Of a DNA stretch of 64,000 nucleotides, positions 52,457 through 60,330 are shown piece by piece (the first letter of the stretch is position 1; each line of letters starts with the position of its first letter). The stretch comes from UBA6059 sp965227155. GTDB lineage: Bacteria; Bacteroidota; Bacteroidia; Cytophagales; Cyclobacteriaceae. Under the pieces are notes generated by a model, which saw nothing but the letters and a program-made list of their open reading frames with translations, had not been told where the DNA came from and searched no databases. Position numbers and translations under genes: made by a program. The DNA lies in NCBI GenBank assembly GCA_965227155.1, contig OZ245731.1:4774001-4838000 (forward strand), written 5' to 3'.

Positions 52457-54278
52457 AAATCTCATTCACATTTTCTAGCGACGAATCAATCAATTTAACC
52501 AACGGCATTACCTGATTATCCTGTGCAAAGCCATACAAAAATCCTAAAAACACCTGTCCGGGAATAAAGGCTCCGTTTCGTAATCCTAACTGATAATAAG
52601 TACCGAATTCATTTAGCATCTGCCCTGCAAACCACATACTTTCATAACCAATAAATTGATTGAGCGTTGGCTTATTGCGGTAGGTTTTTGTGATTTTTTC
52701 GCTGATCACTGTATGCGACTCATTATCATAATTGATGTAATTGGGATGCATCAGCAATATTTCCAATCGCTCAAATTGATCAAGGGTGAGCACATTGAAA
52801 TTGAGCCATTCGCCCATCCCGATTATCGGAATGCTATCACCCCTTACCTCTATACCACCTACGGTGTTTGCAGCAACTATGGTGCTTGTACTTGCCACGA
52901 AAATATGCCCGATACTGTCACGGTCAAGATAGAAGCGCTCTTCATAGTACTGAATCGTATCTTCCTGATTGAATAATTCCCGGCTTTTTACCAGTCGGCC
53001 GGGTATTTCCATAATAGAATCGCGTTCTGCAAGGGTCAATTCCACTTCATAAAATGAAGTAAGGGCATCCAAAACCTCACGATTTTTCTCTTCAGAAATC
53101 TTGAAAATCTTAGCTACCTTGAAGCTATCGGCCTCAAGGCTTTTTTGATAGGCCGCTGCCATGGTGGCAAACCTCTCATTGTCTTCATAAATGATGAAAT
53201 AATCTTTGTCCTCAGCAAAATGCTTAGCTGCATATTTAGCGGCATTTTCAGCCATGGTCTCATAGCTGGGCTTGAAGAGATAAGAGAATGGATTATTCAT
53301 CACAACCTGACTATTGCCCGACACGGGATTGAGCATATTGATGGCATGGGTTTGCGAAAACCTATTGACCAGCTCGAAAGGTTCAGGGTACAGTGGACCA
53401 ATAATCAAGTCCATACCTTTCATTTCATCTCTTTCAAGGATTTTGGCAGTTGCAGATCCACTTCTACGGGTGTCATAAGGGAATAGCTTGATATCAATAC
53501 CTGCAGCATTGAGGGAGTCTGCTGCCAGCGTCATCCCCTGGTAGAGATCCATCACAAATGTATTGCGGGTAATGATCCTGGTGTCCTCCAAAGATTCATA
53601 CATAAAAGGCAACAGCACAGCCACCTTATATTGATCTTTCATTACTGATACCATCTCCGGAGTGAAGTCAAACTTTTGATTGATGGCCGTTATGATCTCA
53701 TTATTTGTGAGTGTAAGGTCGCCAACTTTCAGTCGCTCCACATATTTCTTAGCTATGATCTGGTTATCCGGATACTGCTCATACCATGCCGCATAACGCT
53801 GTTCCTGCAAGGTATCCGGCAGGTTGACCATCATTAGCGTATCAGTCTCAGCCCTGACCGCTTCAGCTTCAATTTTCTGCCAATAGTTTATGGCTTCATC
53901 GTAATTCTGCAATTGCAGATAGGCTTTAGATAGCCAATGGTACACTTCTGCCATCTGTCCCCAATCACTGTACCTGGCTTCCAACTGCCTCCAGCTATCT
54001 TTTGCCAGTGAATATTCTTGCATTTTCCAGGCGCTCAGGCCGTAGTAGAAAGTGGCATAAGGAGCAAAAGCGGTGGGCTCAGCTGTAGACATCAGCTTTT
54101 CAAAGTTTTGCTTTGCCAATGCATAATTACCCTGCCTAAAGAAAGATTTTCCGTTGAGGTAGACCTCCTGATTGTTTTGCGCAAACAATACAGTAGAAAG
54201 ACTTACGAGTACTGAAAAGACTACTGTTTTTTTCAAACTTCTTTTTTTTTGGACAAGTACAAAGAAAGTAAAAAACAT
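52440..54278 (-). CDS. TPR plus type-1 periplasmic-binding protein, LpoA-like architecture
   Basis: 612 residues; a TTG at 54236 gives a compact signal peptide (KKTVVFSVLVSLSTVLFAQ) and may be the real start. Residues 40-200 hold TPR-like repeats (GKSFFRQGNYALAKQNFEKL, KAYLQLQNYDEAINYWQKIE). From about 235 on there is a type-1 periplasmic binding fold: YKVAVLLPFMYE, FVMDLYQGMTLAADSLNAAG, GMDLIIGPLYPEPFELVNRF, IFVASTSTIVAANTVGGIEV. No ABC transporter genes are near. The order TPR then PBP-like fold is that of E. coli LpoA, which activates PBP1A. A peptidoglycan-synthesis role is inference. It lies between guaA and hemL. Confidence 0.82.
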   Translation of the reverse strand: MFFTFFVLVQKKRSLKKTVVFSVLVSLSTVLFAQNNQEVYLNGKSFFRQGNYALAKQNFEKLMSTAEPTAFAPYATFYYGLSAWKMQEYSLAKDSWRQLEARYSDWGQMAEVYHWLSKAYLQLQNYDEAINYWQKIEAEAVRAETDTLMMVNLPDTLQEQRYAAWYEQYPDNQIIAKKYVERLKVGDLTLTNNEIITAINQKFDFTPEMVSVMKDQYKVAVLLPFMYESLEDTRIITRNTFVMDLYQGMTLAADSLNAAGIDIKLFPYDTRRSGSATAKILERDEMKGMDLIIGPLYPEPFELVNRFSQTHAINMLNPVSGNSQVVMNNPFSYLFKPSYETMAENAAKYAAKHFAEDKDYFIIYEDNERFATMAAAYQKSLEADSFKVAKIFKISEEKNREVLDALTSFYEVELTLAERDSIMEIPGRLVKSRELFNQEDTIQYYEERFYLDRDSIGHIFVASTSTIVAANTVGGIEVRGDSIPIIGMGEWLNFNVLTLDQFERLEILLMHPNYINYDNESHTVISEKITKTYRNKPTLNQFIGYESMWFAGQMLNEFGTYYQLGLRNGAFIPGQVFLGFLYGFAQDNQVMPLVKLIDSSLENVNEIYEENE

Positions 54279-54288
54279 CTACTCCCAT

Positions 54289-55818
54289 TTATTCCCACTC
54301 GATAGTTGCCGGTGGTTTGGAAGAAATATCATAAACCACGCGGTTTACACCTTTCACCCGGTTTATGATTTTATTGGACACTTCACTTAGAAAATCGTAT
54401 TCAAAAGGGTACCAGTCTGCCGTCATGCCATCGAGGCTGGTCACTGCCCGTAAAGCTACAACACGCTCATAAGTGCGCTCATCGCCCATGACACCTACCG
54501 ACTGGATTGGCAATAAAATGGCTGCGGCCTGCCATATCTCATCATACAAACCGGCAGCCTTCATCTCATCAATATATATTCTATCCACCTCCTGCAGAAT
54601 ACGTACTTTTTCGGGTGTAATATCTCCCAGGATTCTTATGCCCAGCCCTGGCCCTGGAAATGGATGGCGTCCCAGGATTTTAGTGTCAATTTCCAAAGCC
54701 CGGCCTACTTTACGCACCTCGTCCTTAAAAAGCGTATTGAGTGGCTCTACCACTTTCAAATGCATTTTTTCAGGAAGGCCGCCCACGTTGTGGTGTGATT
54801 TGATGGTTGCTGATGGCCCTTTTACAGATACCGATTCTATCACATCAGGGTAAATGGTGCCCTGCCCTAGCCATTTTACATCTTTGATACTATGGGCTTC
54901 CTTATCAAAAACATCGATAAAGGTTTTGCCTATGGCTTTTCGCTTGGCCTCCGGCTCAGTAAGTCCGGCGAGGGCCTTATAAAATTCTTCCTTGGCATCA
55001 ACACCTTTCACATTGAGGCCCATGCCCTTGTAGGACTCCAGCACCTCCTCAAATTCATGTTTTCTGAGCAGGCCATTATCTACAAAAATGCAATAAAGGT
55101 TTTTTCCAATGGCCTGGTGTATCAGCATGGCCGCTACAGAACTATCCACACCGCCTGATAAGCCCATAACAACCTTATCATTACCAAGCTTTGCTTTTAA
55201 CTCTGCCACAGTCGTTTCCACAAAGAGATCGGGCGTCCAATCCTGCGCACAATCACAAATATGGACTACAAAGTTTCTCAGAAAAGTCTTGCCCTGGGTA
55301 GTATGGGTTACTTCGGGGTGAAACTGTATGCCATAAGTATGCTGACCCTTCAGTCGGTAGGCGGCAACCTCCACAGAAGGGGTACTGGCTATAATCTCAA
55401 ACGTTTCGGGTAAAGACTTGATGGTATCTCCATGGCTCATCCACACCTGGGAGTCTGACTCCACTTCCTTCAAAAAATCATAATGTCCATCTACCCTGGT
55501 AAGCTTTGCCCTGCCGTATTCCCTTATTTCTGAGGGCGTTACATAGCCGCCATGCTTATGCGCAATTAATTGCGCTCCGTAGCAAATGGCAAGTATGGGC
55601 AGATTACCCAAAAACTTATCCAGCTCAATATCGGGAGCGTCATCATCCTTTACAGAACAAGGACTACCCGATAGGATAATGCCTTTGGTGTCTTCATCAG
55701 GTTCGGGGAAATGGTGGAAAGGGTGGATTTCACAATATACGTTCAGTTCTCTGACACGGCGGGCTATGAGCTGGGTATATTGCGATCCAAAATCAAGGAT
55801 TAGTATTTTTTCAGCCAT
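54289..55818 (-). CDS. guaA: GMP synthase (glutamine-hydrolysing)
   Basis: 509 residues from the ATG at 55818; a TTG six bases earlier lies inside the -7 box and is not used. Class I amidotransferase domain with GIILSGSPCSVKDD, the nucleophile in ILAICYGAQLIAH, and HPEVTHTTQG; then the ATP-PPase P-loop VVMGLSGGVDSSVAAMLI and the C-terminal dimerisation domain ending PPATIEWE. It converts XMP to GMP. A promoter directly before the ATG predicts a leaderless mRNA. The TPR/PBP gene follows after ten bases, so they share an operon. Confidence 0.98.
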   Translation of the reverse strand: MAEKILILDFGSQYTQLIARRVRELNVYCEIHPFHHFPEPDEDTKGIILSGSPCSVKDDDAPDIELDKFLGNLPILAICYGAQLIAHKHGGYVTPSEIREYGRAKLTRVDGHYDFLKEVESDSQVWMSHGDTIKSLPETFEIIASTPSVEVAAYRLKGQHTYGIQFHPEVTHTTQGKTFLRNFVVHICDCAQDWTPDLFVETTVAELKAKLGNDKVVMGLSGGVDSSVAAMLIHQAIGKNLYCIFVDNGLLRKHEFEEVLESYKGMGLNVKGVDAKEEFYKALAGLTEPEAKRKAIGKTFIDVFDKEAHSIKDVKWLGQGTIYPDVIESVSVKGPSATIKSHHNVGGLPEKMHLKVVEPLNTLFKDEVRKVGRALEIDTKILGRHPFPGPGLGIRILGDITPEKVRILQEVDRIYIDEMKAAGLYDEIWQAAAILLPIQSVGVMGDERTYERVVALRAVTSLDGMTADWYPFEYDFLSEVSNKIINRVKGVNRVVYDISSKPPATIEWE

Positions 55819-55821
55819 GCG

Positions 55822-55852
55822 CAAAAGTAAGCCAAGCAGCTACATTCACCAA
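55822..55852 (-). promoter_or_regulatory. Promoter of guaA
   Basis: The minus strand has TTG (55852-55850), a 20-base spacer and TACTTTTG (55829-55822), the full Bacteroidota consensus. Three bases separate it from the ATG at 55818. A second TACTTTTG lies upstream at 55943-55950. Confidence 0.65.
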
Positions 55853-55995
55853 CGCGTATTTGCTTTTAAAAACCAATGATTTTGCCAATCAAACTGAAAC
55901 AAATTCGATCTGTCTGGCCCTGGTTAATATTATGCTTAAATACAAAAGTATATACCAAGAGCTTTTACATAGGAACCAAGATAAATACATTCTTG

Positions 55996-56019
55996 ATGAT
56001 TCGTAGGGACACGAATCAT
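55996..56019. repeat. Nine-base perfect inverted repeat
   Basis: ATGATTCGT (55996-56004) and ACGAATCAT (56011-56019) surround AGGGAC. The string TCGTAGGGACACGAATC resembles dispersed GTAGGGACACG-type repeats known from several phyla. It may be a decayed copy of such an element near the parDE pair. Confidence 0.45.
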
Positions 56020-56084
56020 GGCGTTGGATATCAATTAACTCTTTGGTCTTGAGTGAAACTTTGATATCAAGAAAAAAGTATGAT

Positions 56085-56102
56085 ATATTACTTCAATAAT
56101 AT
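56085..56102 (+). promoter_or_regulatory. Candidate ParD operator
   Basis: ATATTA (56085-56090) and TAATAT (56097-56102) form an inverted repeat 25 bases before the parD ATG. ParD antitoxins repress their own operon by binding such palindromes, so this is a reasonable operator candidate. Confidence 0.45.
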
Positions 56103-56127
56103 GATAATCGATTAAAGGCGTACCACT

Positions 56128-56391
56128 ATGAGCGTAATTCGAAAAACAGTCACTTTCACTGATAAGCAGGATGCCTGGATTAAAGCACAGGTTGAAGCAG
56201 GTGACTTCACCAACGATAGCGAGTATCTCAGGGATCTTGTGAGAAGAGACCAGGAGAAGAAAAGCGGATATGAGCGTATAAAGGCAGCTATCCAAAGCGG
56301 TCTTGATAGTGGTGTCAGCGATGAAAGTATTGATGATATCTGGCGGCGCGCTGAGGCAAAAGCGCAGAAAAGAAGTGATGGCACACTATAA
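56128..56391 (+). CDS. parD: Type II antitoxin, ParD family
   Basis: 87 residues. N-terminal ribbon-helix-helix DNA-binding domain (VIRKTVTFTDKQDAWIKAQ, FTNDSEYLRDLVRRDQEKK) and a C-terminal helix (YERIKAAIQSGLDSGVSDES, IDDIWRRAEAKAQKR) that embraces the toxin. It neutralises ParE and autoregulates the operon. Its end overlaps the start of the toxin gene by 14 bases, the usual coupling. Confidence 0.93.
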   Translation: MSVIRKTVTFTDKQDAWIKAQVEAGDFTNDSEYLRDLVRRDQEKKSGYERIKAAIQSGLDSGVSDESIDDIWRRAEAKAQKRSDGTL

Positions 56392-56668
56392 GCTATCGGT
56401 TGATGCCAGTAATGACGTATTCGAGATTGCCAATTTCACTATTGAAAAATTCGGCATTGAGCAGTCTAGGCGATATAAGCATCAATTGGAACAATGCTTA
56501 AAAAACTTGGCCGCTAACCCATATATTGGGCGTGATGCATCTGAATTTTCGACAGGATTAAGGCGTTTTCCTTTTAAAGCCCACACCATTTTTTACATCA
56601 TAGATACAGATGGAATTTTTGTAGTACGGATACTTGGTGGCATGATGGATTACAACCGCCATCTTTAG
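56378..56668 (+). CDS. parE: Type II toxin, ParE/RelE superfamily
   Basis: 96 residues from the ATG at 56378, which fits the family start (HYKLSVDASNDVFEIANFTI). Further blocks: EKFGIEQSRRYKHQLEQCL, AANPYIGRDASEFSTGLRR and FPFKAHTIFYIIDTDG with a VVRILGG end. ParE toxins inhibit DNA gyrase. The full length and intact C-terminus suggest an active toxin. Confidence 0.93.
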   Translation: MAHYKLSVDASNDVFEIANFTIEKFGIEQSRRYKHQLEQCLKNLAANPYIGRDASEFSTGLRRFPFKAHTIFYIIDTDGIFVVRILGGMMDYNRHL

Positions 56669-56794
56669 TCTCTCTTTGCTAGTGTTCCTTTGCCTTGGCC
56701 TTTGTCCTTACGAGCCAAGCAAAATACTTTCTTAAAGCGTCGTGAGGACTCGAACCATTGAATGCAGGAAAACCTGATTGATCCGCGTTAATAT

Positions 56795-57493
56795 CTACAC
56801 AAAACTGATCTCATCATCCTGAAGATGTGCAGTAGTGTTAAAATCATGCAGTTTCCATTTGCCGTTGGAATATTTTAAGGTAGACACGGCTGTATTTTTT
56901 ATTTCCCAGTTGAGCTCTACTATTTTGGCATCAGAAAGCCCAAGAATCTCTCCGATGATGGTTGCTATCACACCACCGGAGCTGAAAACAGCGATATTGT
57001 CATGCCTTGCCGCTTCGCTTCCCAACACTTTAAAGGCCTGATCCTTGATCCTCAATCTGAATTGAGCCCAGGTTTCATGGTCACCGGAAGGAACCAGGTC
57101 AGCCGTCCAGTCCTGATGGATTTTGTAGAAGACTTTAATCAATGCCTTTCGGTTGGCCGGATCATCAATTCCCTTTTCTTTAAGCTTTAATGCCAACGGC
57201 TGATTCTTCTCCATTGCTTTGGGGAAATAGGCTTTAAAAACAGCGGGACCCTCATGCTCATTGAAAACACTATTTTCAGAAAAGTTGTCACCGTCCTGAT
57301 CTCCCAAACAAGACCTCATAGTATCGATTTGGCGCTGCATAGTACCAACAAGCGCATGATCAAACTGGATAGACCGATCTCTCAAATATTGTCCCAATTT
57401 CAAAGATTGCTGTATGCCCAATGCTGACAATTGATCATAATTATCTTTCATAAATGAGGCCTGGCCATGACGGATCAGGTATATTCTTGGCAT
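56795..57493 (-). CDS. Histidine phosphatase family protein
   Basis: 232 residues. The catalytic His is in MPRIYLIRHGQASFMKD. The second histidine, normally in an SHGG motif, is replaced: the segment reads VFSSGGVIATIIGEI, a variant seen in one phosphatase/mutase-like subfamily. So the reaction may differ from cofactor-dependent phosphoglycerate mutase. It is divergent from the glucosidase gene, with a palindrome in the shared spacer. Confidence 0.85.
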   Translation of the reverse strand: MPRIYLIRHGQASFMKDNYDQLSALGIQQSLKLGQYLRDRSIQFDHALVGTMQRQIDTMRSCLGDQDGDNFSENSVFNEHEGPAVFKAYFPKAMEKNQPLALKLKEKGIDDPANRKALIKVFYKIHQDWTADLVPSGDHETWAQFRLRIKDQAFKVLGSEAARHDNIAVFSSGGVIATIIGEILGLSDAKIVELNWEIKNTAVSTLKYSNGKWKLHDFNTTAHLQDDEISFV

Positions 57494-57537
57494 AGAAGTT
57501 TTTTTAGGTTTGAGGACAATGAAAGCCGTTTTTCAAA

Positions 57538-57551
57538 TACAATCGATTGTA
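57538..57551. promoter_or_regulatory. 14-base palindrome in divergent promoter region
   Basis: TACAATCGATTGTA is a perfect palindrome in the 147-base spacer between the histidine phosphatase and the glucosidase. It could be a binding site for a dimeric regulator serving either gene. Confidence 0.4.
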
Positions 57552-57640
57552 ATTACAATAGCCTTAAACTTCGGTGAAACAGCACTCATCTAATCCCCTA
57601 ATATTATATATATTCGACGGTTAAATTTAGCGATTTATCA

Positions 57641-60268
57641 ATGACTAAAGAGCAAAAGAGGCTTCTGGAGGCGAAAGAAGGCAAACCCTGGAAGAAATGG
57701 GGCCCTTACCTTTCAGAAAGACAGTGGGCAACTGTACGAGAGGACTACACAGATCATGGCAACGCCTGGGAGAGTATTACACACGATCAATCCCGATCTA
57801 AAGCTTACCGATGGGGCGAAGATGGACTTGGTGGCATTAGCGACGATCAACAACGCATATGCTTGTCGTGGGCATTTTGGAACGGAAAAGACCCAATATT
57901 AAAAGAGAGGCTGTTTGGCCTTACCGGCACGGAAGGCAACCACGGGGAGGATGTAAAGGAGCTTTATTACTACCTGGATAGTACCCCTACCCACTCCTAC
58001 ATGAAAATGCTCTATAAATATCCTCAGAACAGATTTCCTTATGAGAATATACTCCTTAAAAATAAGGAGATGGGCAAACTCAAAACGGAGTATGAGATCA
58101 TTGATACCGGCATTTTTGATAATGATGAATACTTCGACATAGAACTGGAATATGCAAAGGCCAGCGAAGAAGATTATGTGCTTAAAGCGACCATTCACAA
58201 TCGCGGCGATAAATCGGCGCCCATTTGGGTACTCCCCACCGTCTGGTTTAGGAATACATGGTCCTCCGGAAAGGATAAAGTGATCCCCGAAATTTCTGAA
58301 AAAGCAGAGGGTGTATTATCCATCAATCACAAAACAGAAGGCCAATACTATTTGTACCTCGAAAAGGATAATTTCAAAGAGTCTATTTTTTGCAATAACG
58401 AAACCAACAGGAAGAAGCTTTATCACATTCCCAATGAGTCTAAATACCTCAAAGATGGTTTCCACGAATACATCATTCACCATAAGAAGTCGATCAACCC
58501 TGCAAAAACAGGAACTAAAGCTGCGGGGGTTTATCAACTAGAGGTAAATGCAAAGGAATCCGTTACGGTAACTGTACGGTTTTCCAAAGATGAAATAAGA
58601 AATCCGTTCAATGATGCAGCCACAATCTTAAAAGAAAGAAAAGCGGATGCCGATAGCTTCTACCGGCAAAGAAGCAAAAACGTACCTGACAAGGATTTGA
58701 GAATGATCCAACGCCAGGCGTTTGCCAATTTGATGTGGGGTAAGCAGTTTTTTTATTACAACATCAGGGAATGGTTACACGGCGATCCCGGTAAAATTCC
58801 ACCGCCGGATATAAGGAAAAAAGGCCGCAATAAGGACTGGCAACATCTGCATAATGAGGACATTCTCTCTGTACCTGACAAATGGGAGTACCCATGGTAT
58901 GCGGCCTGGGATCTGGCTTTCCATACCGTGCCCATCGCCAGAATTGACCCTGACTTTGCAAAGCATCAATTACTACTCCTGCTAAAAGATTCATACATGC
59001 ACCCTAACGGGCAGATCCCTGCCTATGAGTGGAACTTCAGTGATGTCAACCCTCCTGTACATGCATGGGCTGTGCTTCGCGTTTTCCATATCGATAAAAA
59101 AATGCATGGTGGCGACGGAGATATTGAGTTTCTACAGCGGGCTTTTCACAAGTTGCTGATCAACTTTACCTATTGGGTGAACCGAAAAGATATCGACGGA
59201 AACAACGTATTTGAGGGCGGGTTCCTTGGTTTGGATAATATTGGAGTATTCGACCGTAACCATCCCATCATTGAAGATTCGCGCCTCGAACAGGCCGACA
59301 GCACCAGCTGGATGGCAATGTTTGCCTTGAATATGCTAAGAATCTCTCTGGACCTGGCGATTCATCAAAAGGCCTATCAGGATACTGCTATCAAGTTCTT
59401 TGAGCATTTCCTATATATCGCAGGAGCTATGAACGGCATCTCTGAGTCGAATATCAACCTATGGGACGACAAGGATAATTTCTATTATGACATCTTCCAC
59501 CTCCCAAATGGTACCACAGAGTTGATGAAAGTACGGTCTATGGTCGGTCTAATTCCATTATATGCCGTAGAAACCTTGAAATCAGAGGCTTTTGAAAAAC
59601 TACCTGAGTTCAGGGAAAGACTGGAGTATTTCCTCCACAAACGACCCAAACTTGCTTCGCTGGTATCGCGCTGGGAAGAGCCCGGAAAGGGCGAAAGGCG
59701 ACTGTTAAGCTTGTTGCGTGGCTTCAGAATGAATAAGCTACTGGAAAAAATTCTGGATGATGAAGAATTTTTGAGTGATTATGGTGTGCGGGCCTTATCC
59801 AAATACCATGAAAAGCATCCATATACATTTAATGTGGCCGGGCATAAACTTACGGTCTCTTACTTACCCGGTGAGTCGGATAGTTCGTTCTTTGGAGGCA
59901 ACTCTAACTGGCGCGGACCGATTTGGTTTCCTGTCAACTATCTGATTCTGGAATCCCTGTTGAAATTCTACCATTATTACGGTGATGATTTTAAAGTAGA
60001 ATACCCAAAAGAAAGTGGGGAGTTTATTACTATAAGAGATGCGGTGCGCATTCTTGCTGAGCGGATGATTAATTTGTTTAAAAAAGATGAAAACGGTCGC
60101 CGTGCAATCTTCGGCGATCAGGAAAAATTCCAAACCGACCCTCATTTTAAAGATCATATCCTTTTCTATGAATATTTTAATGGGGATAATGGTCGTGGGT
60201 TGGGTGCTGGTCATCAGGGATGGACCTGCCTGATTGCGGATATCATACACAAGTATTACGATAATTAA
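57641..60268 (+). CDS. GH63-type glucosidase (MGH1-like)
   Basis: 875 residues without a signal peptide. N-terminal RLLEAKEGKPWKKWGPYLSE, REDYTDHGNAWESITHDQSR, and an (alpha/alpha)6 barrel with WYAAWDLAFHTVPIARIDPD, HPNGQIPAYEWNFSDVNPPV, FLGLDNIGVFDRNHP and SFFGGNSNWRGPIWFPVNYL. These are the marks of the bacterial mannosylglycerate-hydrolase-like/GH63 glucosidases. The Asp in AAWD and a downstream Glu/Asp are the likely catalytic pair. It probably cleaves a glucosyl or mannosyl compound in the cytoplasm. Confidence 0.92.
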   Translation: MTKEQKRLLEAKEGKPWKKWGPYLSERQWATVREDYTDHGNAWESITHDQSRSKAYRWGEDGLGGISDDQQRICLSWAFWNGKDPILKERLFGLTGTEGNHGEDVKELYYYLDSTPTHSYMKMLYKYPQNRFPYENILLKNKEMGKLKTEYEIIDTGIFDNDEYFDIELEYAKASEEDYVLKATIHNRGDKSAPIWVLPTVWFRNTWSSGKDKVIPEISEKAEGVLSINHKTEGQYYLYLEKDNFKESIFCNNETNRKKLYHIPNESKYLKDGFHEYIIHHKKSINPAKTGTKAAGVYQLEVNAKESVTVTVRFSKDEIRNPFNDAATILKERKADADSFYRQRSKNVPDKDLRMIQRQAFANLMWGKQFFYYNIREWLHGDPGKIPPPDIRKKGRNKDWQHLHNEDILSVPDKWEYPWYAAWDLAFHTVPIARIDPDFAKHQLLLLLKDSYMHPNGQIPAYEWNFSDVNPPVHAWAVLRVFHIDKKMHGGDGDIEFLQRAFHKLLINFTYWVNRKDIDGNNVFEGGFLGLDNIGVFDRNHPIIEDSRLEQADSTSWMAMFALNMLRISLDLAIHQKAYQDTAIKFFEHFLYIAGAMNGISESNINLWDDKDNFYYDIFHLPNGTTELMKVRSMVGLIPLYAVETLKSEAFEKLPEFRERLEYFLHKRPKLASLVSRWEEPGKGERRLLSLLRGFRMNKLLEKILDDEEFLSDYGVRALSKYHEKHPYTFNVAGHKLTVSYLPGESDSSFFGGNSNWRGPIWFPVNYLILESLLKFYHYYGDDFKVEYPKESGEFITIRDAVRILAERMINLFKKDENGRRAIFGDQEKFQTDPHFKDHILFYEYFNGDNGRGLGAGHQGWTCLIADIIHKYYDN

Positions 60269-60269
60269 T

Positions 60270-60285
60270 TTTAGGTTAACCTAAA
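60270..60285. promoter_or_regulatory. 16-base palindrome upstream of pafA-like gene
   Basis: TTTAGGTTAACCTAAA is a perfect palindrome that begins two bases after the glucosidase stop and ends 45 bases before the phosphatase ATG. It is a likely operator for a dimeric regulator; it lacks a T tract and so is not a typical terminator. Confidence 0.55.
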
Positions 60286-60330
60286 TTGATGCTGATATGC
60301 TTAACATTGCGGCTCAAATAATACAGTAAA

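Larger units (their letters stand above)
55819..56127. other. Intergenic region between guaA and parD
   Basis: About 310 bases without a gene. It contains the guaA promoter, a second TACTTTTG string on the minus strand (55943-55950), an inverted repeat at 55996-56019 and an AT-rich inverted repeat at 56085-56102 before parD. No ORF or RNA gene was recognised. Confidence 0.6.

Noticed and set aside
52440..54278. Calling it an amino acid ABC transporter substrate-binding protein.
   Set aside because: The fold is of that superfamily, but no transporter genes are nearby and it has N-terminal TPR repeats; the LpoA-like description fits the architecture better.
56738..56760. On the minus strand the string GGTTCGAGTCCTC looks like a tRNA T-arm.
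   Set aside because: The flanking bases do not form a five-base T stem and no acceptor, D or anticodon arm can be found. At most a scar; not called as tRNA.
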